Shown here: piece after piece, positions 1-6,846 of the stretch
Position numbering within the stretch: position 1 is the stretch's first letter
How the letters are laid out: each line of letters opens with the position of its first letter
Assembly (NCBI GenBank): GCA_020057805.1
Contig: JAGVFD010000249.1
Coordinates: 1-12,891 of the forward strand
DNA: 12,891 bases
Source: Sideroxydans sp.
GTDB lineage: Bacteria; Pseudomonadota; Gammaproteobacteria; Burkholderiales; Gallionellaceae
Reading direction: 5' to 3'
Made by a program: the position numbers and the translations under genes
The notes under the pieces: model-generated
What the model was told of the DNA's origin: nothing
Databases searched by the model: none
What the model saw: only the letters and a program-made list of their open reading frames with translations

Positions 1-99
1 GACGCGACCTTCTTTATCTACGCGCTTATAAATTTCTGCTTGAGCTAATCCAGACAAGGTCAAGGTGCTGACCAGCGTAGTGAAAATCAATCGTTTCAT
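1..99 (-). CDS. DUF4124 domain protein, N-terminal part (runs off left edge)
   Basis: The first 33 codons are visible from the ATG at 99. They encode a signal peptide (a Lys-Arg start, a hydrophobic core, and a likely cut after Ala-Gln-Ala near residue 21), followed by EIYKRVDKEGRV. That Tyr-Lys-x-Val-Asp-x-x-Gly pattern at the mature N-terminus is typical of DUF4124 proteins, which are small periplasmic or secreted proteins of unknown function. A GAGGA ribosome binding site sits 6-7 nt before the ATG. The gene lies downstream of glnA on the same strand but has its own sigma-70-like promoter, with a terminator hairpin in between. In many betaproteobacteria a DUF4124 gene lies between glnA and ntrB/ntrC, so the nitrogen two-component genes may follow just outside the window; that is inference. 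Confidence 0.8.
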   Translation of the reverse strand, partial: MKRLIFTTLVSTLTLSGLAQAEIYKRVDKEGRV

Positions 100-127
100 A
101 GAACGTCCTCTAGCAATAATGGGGCGG

Positions 128-156
128 AGTATAGGGGATGGTTTCAGTAGTGACAA
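128..156 (-). promoter_or_regulatory. Sigma-70-type promoter of the DUF4124 gene
   Basis: Read on the minus strand, TTGTCA (151-156) and TATACT (128-133) are separated by exactly 17 bp. Each hexamer is one mismatch from consensus. Transcription would start near 121, giving a leader of about 20 nt before the ATG at 99 that contains the GAGGA site. Confidence 0.7.
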
Positions 157-221
157 TGCGACTAGGCAACAGCGTATGGGGTGCTGTCAGGTTGACCGAG
201 TCAAGCGACAGTCACTCCACA

Positions 222-256
222 AATAAAAACGGAGCCACGCGGGCTCCGTTTTTATT
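222..256. terminator. Rho-independent terminator after glnA
   Basis: A perfect 15-bp inverted repeat (222-236 and 242-256) surrounds a 5-base loop. The core stem is CGGAGCC/GGCTCCG and it is flanked by A5 and T5 tracts, so it could stop transcription in both directions. It lies 16 bp past the glnA stop and separates glnA from the promoter of the DUF4124 gene. Confidence 0.9.
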
Positions 257-271
257 GCGCTGCAAAAAAGC

Positions 272-1687
272 TTACAGGCTGTAGTACATCTCAAACTCAA
301 CAGGGTGAGTCGTCATGCGGATGCGATTTACTTCTTCCATCTTCAATGCGATGTAAGCATCCAAGAAGTCGTTAGAGAACACACCACCGCGTGTCAAAAA
401 CTCACGGTCTTTGTCCAAGGCTGCCAGTGCTTCGTCCAGAGAAGCGCAAACAGTTGGAATCTTTGCATCTTCTTCGGGTGGCAAGTCGTACAGATTTTTG
501 TCTGCTGGATCGCCAGGGTGAATCTTGTTCTGGATACCATCCAAGCCCGCCATCATCAGTGCGGAGAAGCACAAGTATGGGTTAGCAGAAGGATCAGGGA
601 AACGCGTTTCGATACGGCGTGCCTTGTCGCTAGCAACGTGAGGAATACGAATCGAAGCAGAACGGTTTTTTGCAGAGTAAGCCAATTTCACAGGCGCTTC
701 GTAGTGAGGCACGAGGCGTTTGTAAGAGTTGGTGCCTGGATTGGTAATCGCGTTCAATGCCTTAGCGTGCTTGATGATACCGCCGATGTAGAACAACGCC
801 ATTTCAGACAGACCTGCGTAGCCGTTACCCGCGAACAGGTTCTTGCCGTCTTTCCAGATGGACTGGTGAACGTGCATGCCAGAACCGTTGTCGCCAACGA
901 TAGGTTTAGGCATGAAGGTCGCTGTTTTGCCATATTGGTGAGCTACGTTTTGAATCACGTACTTCATAGTTTGTGTCCAGTCAGCACGCTTAACCAGTGT
1001 GCTGAACTTGGTGCCCAATTCGCATTGACCCGCTGTTGCTACTTCGTGGTGATGCACTTCAACAGGAATGCCAATCTCTTCCAACAGCAAGCACATTTGC
1101 GCGCGCATGTCGTTCAAGCTATCGACTGGAGGCACTGGGAAGTAACCACCCTTAACCATTGGACGGTGGCCTGTGTTGCCGCCATCGTATTTTTCGCCAG
1201 TAGACCAAGCTGCTTCTTCAGAATTGATTTTTACAGAGCAACCAGACATATCAATCTTCCACTCAACGGAGTCAAAGATGAAGAATTCTGGCTCTGGGCC
1301 GAAGAATGCCGTGTCGCCCACGCCAGAGGACTTCAGATAAGCCTCGGCACGTTTAGCGATAGAGCGTGGATCGCGGTCGTAACCTTTGCCATCGGTTGGC
1401 TCGATTACATCGCAAGACATGACCAAAGTTGGCTCGTCGAAGAAAGGATCGACATAAGCAGAATCAGGATCCGGCATCAGCAACATGTCGGAAGCTTGAA
1501 TGCCTTTCCAGCCTGCGATGGATGAACCGTCGAAGGCATGGCCTTCTTCGAACTTGTCTGCATCAACGTGAGAGACAGGCACGCCAACGTGCTGTTCTTT
1601 ACCACGTGTATCAGTGAAGCGCAGGTCAACAAATTTAATACCTTGTTCTTTAATTAGCTTCAGAACGTCAGCTGCTGTTTTGGCCAT
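272..1687 (-). CDS. glnA: Glutamine synthetase type I (GlnA)
   Basis: Forms glutamine from glutamate, ammonia and ATP; a cytoplasmic dodecamer and the main route of ammonia assimilation. The 471 residues align along their whole length with the enterobacterial enzyme (469 aa). Visible signatures are FDGSSIAGW near 52-60, PEPEF with metal-binding Glu132 and Glu134, [10 protein letters not shown] at 212-221, the [13 protein letters not shown]/metal region at 267-276, and NRSASIRIP at 341-349. Tyr400 in [10 protein letters not shown] is the adenylylation site used by GlnE, so covalent control is expected. A TTG at 1693 opens the frame two codons earlier, but the ATG at 1687 is preferred because GGGAG lies about 7 nt upstream. 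Transcription is probably from the sigma-54 promoter at 1875-1890 with NtrC; a terminator follows the gene. Confidence 0.98.
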   Translation of the reverse strand: MAKTAADVLKLIKEQGIKFVDLRFTDTRGKEQHVGVPVSHVDADKFEEGHAFDGSSIAGWKGIQASDMLLMPDPDSAYVDPFFDEPTLVMSCDVIEPTDGKGYDRDPRSIAKRAEAYLKSSGVGDTAFFGPEPEFFIFDSVEWKIDMSGCSVKINSEEAAWSTGEKYDGGNTGHRPMVKGGYFPVPPVDSLNDMRAQMCLLLEEIGIPVEVHHHEVATAGQCELGTKFSTLVKRADWTQTMKYVIQNVAHQYGKTATFMPKPIVGDNGSGMHVHQSIWKDGKNLFAGNGYAGLSEMALFYIGGIIKHAKALNAITNPGTNSYKRLVPHYEAPVKLAYSAKNRSASIRIPHVASDKARRIETRFPDPSANPYLCFSALMMAGLDGIQNKIHPGDPADKNLYDLPPEEDAKIPTVCASLDEALAALDKDREFLTRGGVFSNDFLDAYIALKMEEVNRIRMTTHPVEFEMYYSL

Positions 1688-1742
1688 ACTCAATCTCCCA
1701 ATTAAAAAATTAAACGATGCTATTTTTTGAAACGAACCTAAT

Positions 1743-1782
1743 GGTCATGGCAGGCCACTTAATGATGAAACTTGCCATGACC
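1743..1782. repeat. 10-bp inverted repeat in the glnA leader
   Basis: GGTCATGGCA (1743-1752) and its exact reverse complement TGCCATGACC (1773-1782) are separated by 20 bp. The repeat lies downstream of the predicted sigma-54 start, so it would form a long stem-loop in the glnA mRNA leader. No U-run follows, so it is not an ordinary terminator. Its role is unknown: an RNA structure or a protein-binding operator are both possible. Confidence 0.6.
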
Positions 1783-1783
1783 G

Positions 1784-1830
1784 TTTCCCCCTATCCAACT
1801 TTCCCCCGCACGCGGGAGAAAGGGCAAACG
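1784..1830. repeat. Palindromic intergenic repeat, copy 1
   Basis: The stretch contains CCAACTTTCCCCCGC then ACGCGGGAGAAAGGG. The arms at 1799-1809 and 1812-1822 are complementary apart from one mismatch. It resembles the segment at 9731-9766, sharing CCAACTTTC, a C-rich/G-rich palindrome and GCGGGAGAA, so the two are probably members of one dispersed palindromic family. It sits inside the predicted glnA leader. Confidence 0.55.
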
Positions 1831-1874
1831 AATCGCTGCGCGAGTTTTACGTCAATGGTGCACCAGCCCTAAAA

Positions 1875-1890
1875 AGCAGAAACTGTGCCA
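1875..1890 (-). promoter_or_regulatory. Sigma-54 (RpoN) promoter of glnA
   Basis: On the minus strand the sequence reads TGGCAC, five bases (AGTTT), then CTGCT. This matches the RpoN consensus TGGCAC-N5-TTGCW except for one base, with GG and GC at the required spacing. It predicts a start near 1864 and a glnA leader of about 175 nt. RpoN-dependent glnA transcription activated by NtrC is well established in proteobacteria. Confidence 0.75.
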
Positions 1891-1985
1891 TCACCCTGAA
1901 ACATGCAAGACGCGCATTGTGCCATATTTGAGCAGGGGAAGGACATCCAAAGCGCGCCCTTGGATGGGGCGCACAAATGGGCTGA

Positions 1986-2002
1986 CGCACTAATTTGGTG
2001 CG
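1986..2002. promoter_or_regulatory. NtrC enhancer-type site
   Basis: CGCACTAATTTGGTGCG matches the 17-bp NtrC dyad TGCACCA-WWW-TGGTGCA at 14 positions. Its centre lies about 130 bp upstream of the start predicted from the sigma-54 promoter, a normal enhancer distance. It overlaps the last codons and stop of the cation diffusion facilitator gene. A weaker half-site (TGGTGTA) follows at 2009-2015. Confidence 0.65.
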
Positions 2003-3171
2003 GATGGTTGGTGTAGCGAGATGCTGCGGAAATAAGCATCGTCGGCAACGATGGCCGCACATTTCTGTGCCAATCCGATAACAGCAGCGTTATCTTGCAA
2101 GAGCAATTCTGCATCGACTTTGCCATTCAAATAATGCAACACGACGCGCGTAGAGCTAGGCAAGGCTTGTCCCAGTCGATCATTCAAATGGGCAAGTAAC
2201 AAATGGCGTTGAGGCAGATGGGCATTGGGGCGGGCGTGTGCATCATCCTCAGGGTCAATATGCACCATTACATCCATTACATGATGGCCTTTGAGTACCG
2301 CACCGCGCGCTGCTTCGGCGATGTAATGCCCTTCGGATACGCTGATTTTTGGGTCAACCATAATGTGCGCATCGACTAGGGCGTTGTCCGCCATTTTGCG
2401 CGTGCGTAAATCGTGTAGGCCAATCACACCAGGTACGGCTTTCAACGTGTTGCGAATTGCCCGCACCTCTTCTTCGTCGAGGCCGGTGTCCACTAATTCC
2501 ATCAGCGCATCGCGTGCAAACTGAATACCCATGTAAGCAATCATCACACCCACTACGGCGGCGGCCACGAGATCGAGAAAGGTGTAACCCAACAGATTGC
2601 CGATGATGCCGACGACCACAACTAACGAAGAAGCTGCATCCGAACGCGCATGCCAAGCATTGGCAATGAGCATTTGCGAGCGCACACGTTGAGCAACAGC
2701 CAGCATGTAACGAAACATGCCTTCCTTCGCCGCGAGGGCGAACAAGGCAACCCACAGCGTGAACGGATGCACCGCTTGCACTTGCTCTGGATGTTGTAAG
2801 CGCATGCCTGCCGCGATAAGCAAGCCCACGCCCAGCGCAGCCAAACTTGCGCCAAGAATGAGTGAGGCGGCCGTTTCAATACGCGCATGGCCGTAAGGAT
2901 GATTGGCATCGGCGTGTTTGTTGCCGTGACGATTGGCAAACAACACCAACACGTCCGACAACAAATCGGCAAAGGAATGCATGCCATCCGCCATCAAGGA
3001 TTGTGACTTGCCGAAGAACCCCGCCAACACTTGCACGACAGTCAGTAGCAGATTGATAACAATGCTTACCCATGTACTTTTACGCGCGGCAGCAAAACGA
3101 GCGGGATGGGCAGGTTCGAAGGCGGCCGATTTATCGTGTGAATGGTTATGTGCGTGTGCGTGATTAGTCAT
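1990..3171 (-). CDS. Cation diffusion facilitator (Zn/divalent metal efflux)
   Basis: An inner-membrane metal/proton antiporter of the CDF family. The N-terminus is histidine-rich (MTNHAHAHNHSHD), as in several zinc CDFs. Helix 2 carries ADGMHSFAD with His65 and Asp69, and helix 5 carries NAWHARSD with His174 and Asp178. An HD/HD tetrahedral site is usual for zinc or cobalt rather than manganese or iron exporters. HPYGHARIET (91-100) is another family hallmark. The cytoplasmic metal-binding domain spans about 220-308. At 393 residues it is roughly 80 longer than simple CDFs because of an extra C-terminal segment of unknown function. The start lies 12 nt after the cyclase gene with only a weak AGG-type binding site, so it is probably the last gene of the operon. 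Its 3' end carries the NtrC-like site for glnA. Confidence 0.93.
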   Translation of the reverse strand: MTNHAHAHNHSHDKSAAFEPAHPARFAAARKSTWVSIVINLLLTVVQVLAGFFGKSQSLMADGMHSFADLLSDVLVLFANRHGNKHADANHPYGHARIETAASLILGASLAALGVGLLIAAGMRLQHPEQVQAVHPFTLWVALFALAAKEGMFRYMLAVAQRVRSQMLIANAWHARSDAASSLVVVVGIIGNLLGYTFLDLVAAAVVGVMIAYMGIQFARDALMELVDTGLDEEEVRAIRNTLKAVPGVIGLHDLRTRKMADNALVDAHIMVDPKISVSEGHYIAEAARGAVLKGHHVMDVMVHIDPEDDAHARPNAHLPQRHLLLAHLNDRLGQALPSSTRVVLHYLNGKVDAELLLQDNAAVIGLAQKCAAIVADDAYFRSISLHQPSAPN

Positions 3172-3183
3172 GGTATGGCCTGC

Positions 3184-4407
3184 TTAAAGTTTGAATAGCT
3201 GTACATTATTACGCCCCGCCCCTTTTGCGGCATACATAGCGATGTCGGCATTTTTGCTTAAAGTTTCCGCATCTTCGCCGTGTTGAGGATACAGCGCAAC
3301 ACCTAAACTGGAGCCGATGTTCAAGGTATGTTTGCCGATGCTAAAAGGTTGCGCTAATGCATGCAAAACTTTGTGGGCAATATCGTTGGCTTCTTGTGCA
3401 TTGTGCAATGAGTGCAAAATAACCACGAACTCGTCACCACCCACGCGCGCCACGGTATCTGATTTGCGCATCATCCTCAGCAAACGTTCTGCAACGGCTT
3501 TGAGTAAGGCATCGCCCACGTCGTGACCTAAAGTGTCATTCACCGGTTTGAATTTATCTAAATCAAGGTAAATCAATGCGCACAGTTCATTGCTGCGTTT
3601 GGCTTGTAACAACATTTGCACCAGTCGGTCGTTCAACAAGGCGCGATTGGGCAAGCCCGTGAGCGAGTCGTGATGCGCCATATTTTCGTAGAGCACTTTC
3701 AGCATTTCAATTTCATTGCGTTGGGCGCGTTCATACACCAGCACCGACTCAATGTTTTCCAACAGTGAATTGCTCTTGTGCGTGAGCTGGGAAATTTCTT
3801 TCGTTTCGTAAGTAGTCGCAGGTGCGAGCCGAGCTGTGCTGCCTGGCTCAATCTCTTCAAGCTGTTGTGTCAGCGTTTCAATGGGGCGCACGACCAAGCG
3901 CGATACCGCCAGCCAAATGACGTAATTGGGAATGAGTAGCAGAACAATAAGTGCCAGTGCAAGCTTGCCTGATTCACGATAAGAGCGAGCTTTGACCGCC
4001 GAAATATCAATGCGTGTTTCTAAATAGCCCACTACTTCTGCGCCGTCAAAGGGAGAGTACAGGGTATGCAGAATCGCTTCAGGGCAGGTTGACGTGTCCG
4101 CATATTTTACTGACGCGGCATGCAACTGGTCATTGTTAAAAAGTTGTGCGCCACACACCGTTTCATCCAGCATCAATCCTTTAATCACATCGTTAGCTAC
4201 CTCGGCATTGCCCGTAAAGGCCGCAATGGCCGCCGAGTATTCGACCGCCTGCATGAGGCGATTGATTTGCGATTTATTTTCCTGAATGTTGTTTTGGAAA
4301 GCTATAAAAAACATCAGCAACAATGTGATGCCGCCAATCACAACGGAACTACCCGCCACAATCCAAAACAAGCGTGAATGCAAAGAAGGATGAGGGTTGA
4401 AGTTCAT
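3184..4407 (-). CDS. Membrane diguanylate cyclase with CHASE8-like periplasmic sensor
   Basis: Makes cyclic di-GMP from two GTP. The layout resembles YfiN/DgcN: helix 1 at about 14-37, a periplasmic sensor of about 110 residues (EYSAAIAAF and a Cys pair at 85 and 108) resembling CHASE8, helix 2 at about 148-170, a HAMP-like linker starting RLVVRPIETL, a coiled linker, then a GGDEF domain from about 235. The active site is GGDEF at 323-327, and DSLTGLPNR and LDLDKFKPVND are intact. RKSD (314-317), five residues before GGDEF, is the RxxD inhibitory site, so product inhibition is expected. The ATG overlaps the stop of the PstS-like gene (ATGA at 4404-4407), implying coupled translation. The companion periplasmic protein is a natural candidate to control the sensor, but no signal is known. 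Confidence 0.93.
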   Translation of the reverse strand: MNFNPHPSLHSRLFWIVAGSSVVIGGITLLLMFFIAFQNNIQENKSQINRLMQAVEYSAAIAAFTGNAEVANDVIKGLMLDETVCGAQLFNNDQLHAASVKYADTSTCPEAILHTLYSPFDGAEVVGYLETRIDISAVKARSYRESGKLALALIVLLLIPNYVIWLAVSRLVVRPIETLTQQLEEIEPGSTARLAPATTYETKEISQLTHKSNSLLENIESVLVYERAQRNEIEMLKVLYENMAHHDSLTGLPNRALLNDRLVQMLLQAKRSNELCALIYLDLDKFKPVNDTLGHDVGDALLKAVAERLLRMMRKSDTVARVGGDEFVVILHSLHNAQEANDIAHKVLHALAQPFSIGKHTLNIGSSLGVALYPQHGEDAETLSKNADIAMYAAKGAGRNNVQLFKL

Positions 4408-4823
4408 TCGAGCGTGAGTGCCACAGCAACATCATCACTAACTTTTGGGAAATCCACATAGCCTAAAACGTCCGGGTTGCGCTTGATGGATTGGAGAACC
4501 GCCGCCTCATCTGTCATGCGACGTGGCGGATTAGCTTGTCCTGAAAAAGCCAGACGCGCCCAGTAGGCGTTAATCTGCGGCAGGCTTTTGCCTGTGAGCG
4601 CCAAGTAAAAGCGTTCGCGAAGTTTGGAATCGCCTTGGTAATCTAGCACCAGCAAATCAGGATGCTTGCGCAACTCGGCGCCGCGACCCATGTAAATATC
4701 CGCTACTTGTTTGCGCGTGAGCGAGTCGATTGCCCCTCCTTTATGGGTAACGATAGCGATACGGGAGTCCGCATAGGCTGGAGGCAAGGCCAGCATGAGT
4801 AAAAAATAAAGTGGGATGCGCAT
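4404..4823 (-). CDS. Small PstS-like periplasmic binding protein
   Basis: A 139-residue exported protein with a signal peptide (cut likely after AYA at 16-18). The mature part looks like a half-size phosphate-binding PstS-like domain, with SLTRKQVADIYMGR near 34-47, a central LDYQGDSKLRERFY, and the ending VLGYVDFP. Proteins of this size are often labelled phosphate ABC transporter substrate-binding proteins, yet no permease or ATPase gene is present here. Its position, 2 nt after the barrel gene and overlapping the cyclase gene by ATGA, suggests a sensing role: it may bind an anion and act on the periplasmic domain of the cyclase, as YfiR does for YfiN. That is inference. The family assignment is good; the ligand is unknown. 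Confidence 0.8.
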   Translation of the reverse strand: MRIPLYFLLMLALPPAYADSRIAIVTHKGGAIDSLTRKQVADIYMGRGAELRKHPDLLVLDYQGDSKLRERFYLALTGKSLPQINAYWARLAFSGQANPPRRMTDEAAVLQSIKRNPDVLGYVDFPKVSDDVAVALTLE

Positions 4824-4825
4824 GA

Positions 4826-6019
4826 TTAAAACACCTTGTCGTAGGCGACTGAAAGCAAGGTCACATTGCCAAACTTGGGTTGCCAGTTGGTGCCGGACAA
4901 ATCGCGCTGCGCATCAAGTTGCAACTTAAGGTCGCTGTTGGCAGATAAAAAATAACGCACCGTCATTGCGCGGTTGAGGTGGCTTTCTTGGCCTTGTGGA
5001 TCTCCCCCCAAGGCGTTATTTGACTTGCCAATATATTCAGAAATACCGGCACTGATTTCCCAGTTATCTATGCGATGGGTAAGTGCAAGCCGATCTGCGA
5101 AGTCGTTAAAGGTTGCGCCGGGGCGGCTGATGTACAGCAATTCGCCTAGCACCACCCAGCTCTCAAAATCAAAATTGAGCGCGCTGGTGTAAATGCGCTG
5201 CTGGGTTATTTGACCTAACAAGAATGGATTGCTGGCCGCTTGCAATGTTTGGGTAGCGGGATTGATAACGCCATTGCGTGCTACGCGTGAAGTGTCTGAC
5301 TGAATGTAAGCGATGCGCGCCTCAAACCAATCTTGGTGCAGCGTTACATTGCCGCCCAAAATATGATCCCACTGCACAGTGGTCTTTGAAACCTCACCGT
5401 TGTAGATGGCCCAATAGCCGCTGTTGCTCACCTGTTCTTTACCCGCGAACAAGTTAGAAGACACATCCCAGTCACCTAATTGCGTATTGTGTTGCACGCT
5501 GATGCCGTTGTAATTTACCGCCTCCCATCCATACAGCTGCGGCGGAAGATGTGTCCAAGGCAAAGCAAAACTCACATCTTGCACGTCCGAGTAATAAAAC
5601 ATGGGAATACGTTTGCGCCCTATGTGCAGGGTGAGTGAGTCATTGATGGGATAGGAAGCAAATAGCAGTTCTAAAGTGATATGCGGTTGGTCTACGTCAC
5701 GTAAAACAAATTGACTAGTGAGGGCGACGCGCGACTCCGCGTGAGTGACTGTGCCTTGCAGGCCTAATTTAGTGCTTGGCGCAATTTGCAAATAGCCCGC
5801 ACCGCTGTGATACACATCTTCTTGCGCAAAATCGGGGACAAAACAGGGGCAACGCTTACCTGAAATAAAGGCGGGTGTGCCACTCACGATATGGCCTGCA
5901 CCTACGGTGGCGAAGCCCGAGCCAGAAAGGGTGAAACCGCCTACGGTGGATTCTGCTTGAGCGAATAAGGGTGCGGTGAAAATTGCAAAGCACAAGCTAG
6001 TGCGTAAAAACTGAATCAC
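4826..6019 (-). CDS. Outer-membrane beta-barrel (porin-like) protein
   Basis: A 397-residue protein with a signal peptide (cut likely after AQA near residue 22). It is rich in alternating polar/aromatic strands and ends in Phe (YDKVF), as expected of a barrel folded by the Bam machinery. It resembles porin-like proteins found beside PstS-like and GGDEF genes rather than a classical trimeric porin; the exact family is not recognised. Unusual for an outer-membrane protein is the pair Cys57/Cys59 in KRCPCFVPDF, just after the first strands. The start is GTG at 6019, supported by AGGAG six nt upstream; there is no better ATG. It is the first gene of the four-gene operon, and the spacing to the next gene is 2 nt. 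A possible promoter lies at 6060-6089. Confidence 0.8.
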   Translation of the reverse strand: MIQFLRTSLCFAIFTAPLFAQAESTVGGFTLSGSGFATVGAGHIVSGTPAFISGKRCPCFVPDFAQEDVYHSGAGYLQIAPSTKLGLQGTVTHAESRVALTSQFVLRDVDQPHITLELLFASYPINDSLTLHIGRKRIPMFYYSDVQDVSFALPWTHLPPQLYGWEAVNYNGISVQHNTQLGDWDVSSNLFAGKEQVSNSGYWAIYNGEVSKTTVQWDHILGGNVTLHQDWFEARIAYIQSDTSRVARNGVINPATQTLQAASNPFLLGQITQQRIYTSALNFDFESWVVLGELLYISRPGATFNDFADRLALTHRIDNWEISAGISEYIGKSNNALGGDPQGQESHLNRAMTVRYFLSANSDLKLQLDAQRDLSGTNWQPKFGNVTLLSVAYDKVF

Positions 6020-6059
6020 TGCCTACTCCTAAAATAATTGCCTTGTATCAAGCGCGCGC

Positions 6060-6089
6060 ATTCTACTCGATAGAAAATCAGCACATCAA
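6060..6089 (-). promoter_or_regulatory. Putative promoter of the barrel/cyclase/CDF operon
   Basis: On the minus strand TTGATG (6084-6089), an 18-bp spacer, and TAGAAT (6060-6065, 5 of 6 consensus). It lies about 40 bp before the GTG start, in the short divergent region shared with the rhodanese gene. Confidence 0.45.
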
Positions 6090-6091
6090 AA

Positions 6092-6120
6092 TTGGCTATT
6101 TTTTACAGTGATGGGATACC
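6092..6120 (+). promoter_or_regulatory. Putative promoter of the rhodanese gene
   Basis: TTGGCT (6092-6097), a 17-bp spacer, and GATACC (6115-6120). The -10 hexamer is poor (3 of 6), so this is tentative. If correct, transcripts start after the upstream in-frame ATG at 6108, which supports the start at 6159. Confidence 0.3.
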
Positions 6121-6158
6121 ATCTATTCCTCAATTTACAAATACGACAGCGAGAAAAC

Positions 6159-6611
6159 ATGGGCAAAATCACCGAGATAATGAACAAAGCACAGCAGCGT
6201 GCGAAAGAATCTAACCTCGCTTACAAGGGGGCACTGCTGCCGAGTGAGGCAAATGAGTTGCTGCAATTAGCGCCGGGCGCCAAGTTGGTGGATGTGCGTA
6301 CGCGCGCAGAAATGGATTGGGTAGGGCGCGTGCCTAGTGCAGTTGAAATTGAATGGATGACTTACCCCGGCATGAAGGCCAATCCCAATTTCATGGTTTC
6401 ATTAGAGCAGCAGGTAGATAAAGAATCGTTGGTCATGTTTTTATGCCGCAGCGGGCAGCGTTCACATGCCGCTGCGCTGGCCGCCACACAAGCGGGCTAT
6501 CTTGATTGCTACAACATTCTTGAGGGGTTTGAGGGAGACAAAAACGCGGCCAATCAACGCAATGTGAGTAACGGCTGGCGTAAGTCGGGGTTGCCTTGGG
6601 GGCAGAGTTAA
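6159..6611 (+). CDS. Single-domain rhodanese-like sulfurtransferase
   Basis: A 150-residue cytoplasmic protein (no signal peptide) with one rhodanese domain covering most of its length. It carries LVDVRTRAEMDWVGRVPSA at 43-61 and the active-site loop CRSGQRS at 96-102, with Cys96 positioned to hold a persulfide. Such proteins pass sulfane sulfur between thiol carriers. The frame is open from an ATG at 6108, but that would add 17 residues not typical of the family and lies within the putative promoter. The ATG at 6159 gives a normal N-terminus (MGKITEIMNKAQQ) with a modest GAGA-type binding site. It is divergent from the barrel operon and on the same strand as the SQR-like gene 560 bp further on. 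A role in the same sulfur pathway is plausible but unproven. Confidence 0.9.
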   Translation: MGKITEIMNKAQQRAKESNLAYKGALLPSEANELLQLAPGAKLVDVRTRAEMDWVGRVPSAVEIEWMTYPGMKANPNFMVSLEQQVDKESLVMFLCRSGQRSHAAALAATQAGYLDCYNILEGFEGDKNAANQRNVSNGWRKSGLPWGQS

Positions 6612-6613
6612 GC

Positions 6614-6846
6614 TCGCCCCTAACTGAATACGTGGATTGGACGAAAGTGCAACGTGTTGTATTGCCTAACTTGAAGCCAACAACAAAGACAATCTCATTG
6701 CGCCACCACAGCGTCTGTTTGATTCAATCAAAGCCGCAGCGAACGTCAAGAGACGTGCTGTTCAATCGTTGATCAAAGTGTGGCTGCAAGAAAAGTTGCA
6801 CAGCAACTGTGCGATTAAAATGAAACGCAGCTATAGGGTGCGGTGA
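6614..6846 (+). pseudogene. Decayed CopG/BrnA-like antitoxin gene
   Basis: In one frame the DNA reads LTEYVDWTKVQ then LPNLKPTTKTISLR (up to 6703). In the next frame it continues PQRLFDSIKAAANV from 6706 and, after a scrambled section, QSLIKVWLQEKL (6763-6798), ending at the stop 6844-6846. Together these match the layout of ribbon-helix-helix antitoxins that contain PNLKP-TKTISLRLP and later RDVPYQSLIKVWL. A missing base at about 6704 explains the first shift. The expected RDV-F piece is found back in the first frame at 6749-6763, so at least two more indels are present. No start codon or binding site is seen, and no toxin gene flanks it. The family call rests on recalled motifs and is moderately sure; the frame breaks are directly visible. 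Confidence 0.65.

Noticed and set aside
305..1525. Long plus-strand open frame of 406 codons opposite glnA
   Set aside because: Its translation has no recognisable motifs and mirrors glnA codon bias on the other strand; glnA is unmistakable.
1904..1924. Second sigma-54-like element (TGGCAC with TTGCA) on the minus strand
   Set aside because: The two boxes are separated by 10 bases instead of 5, so RpoN could not use it.
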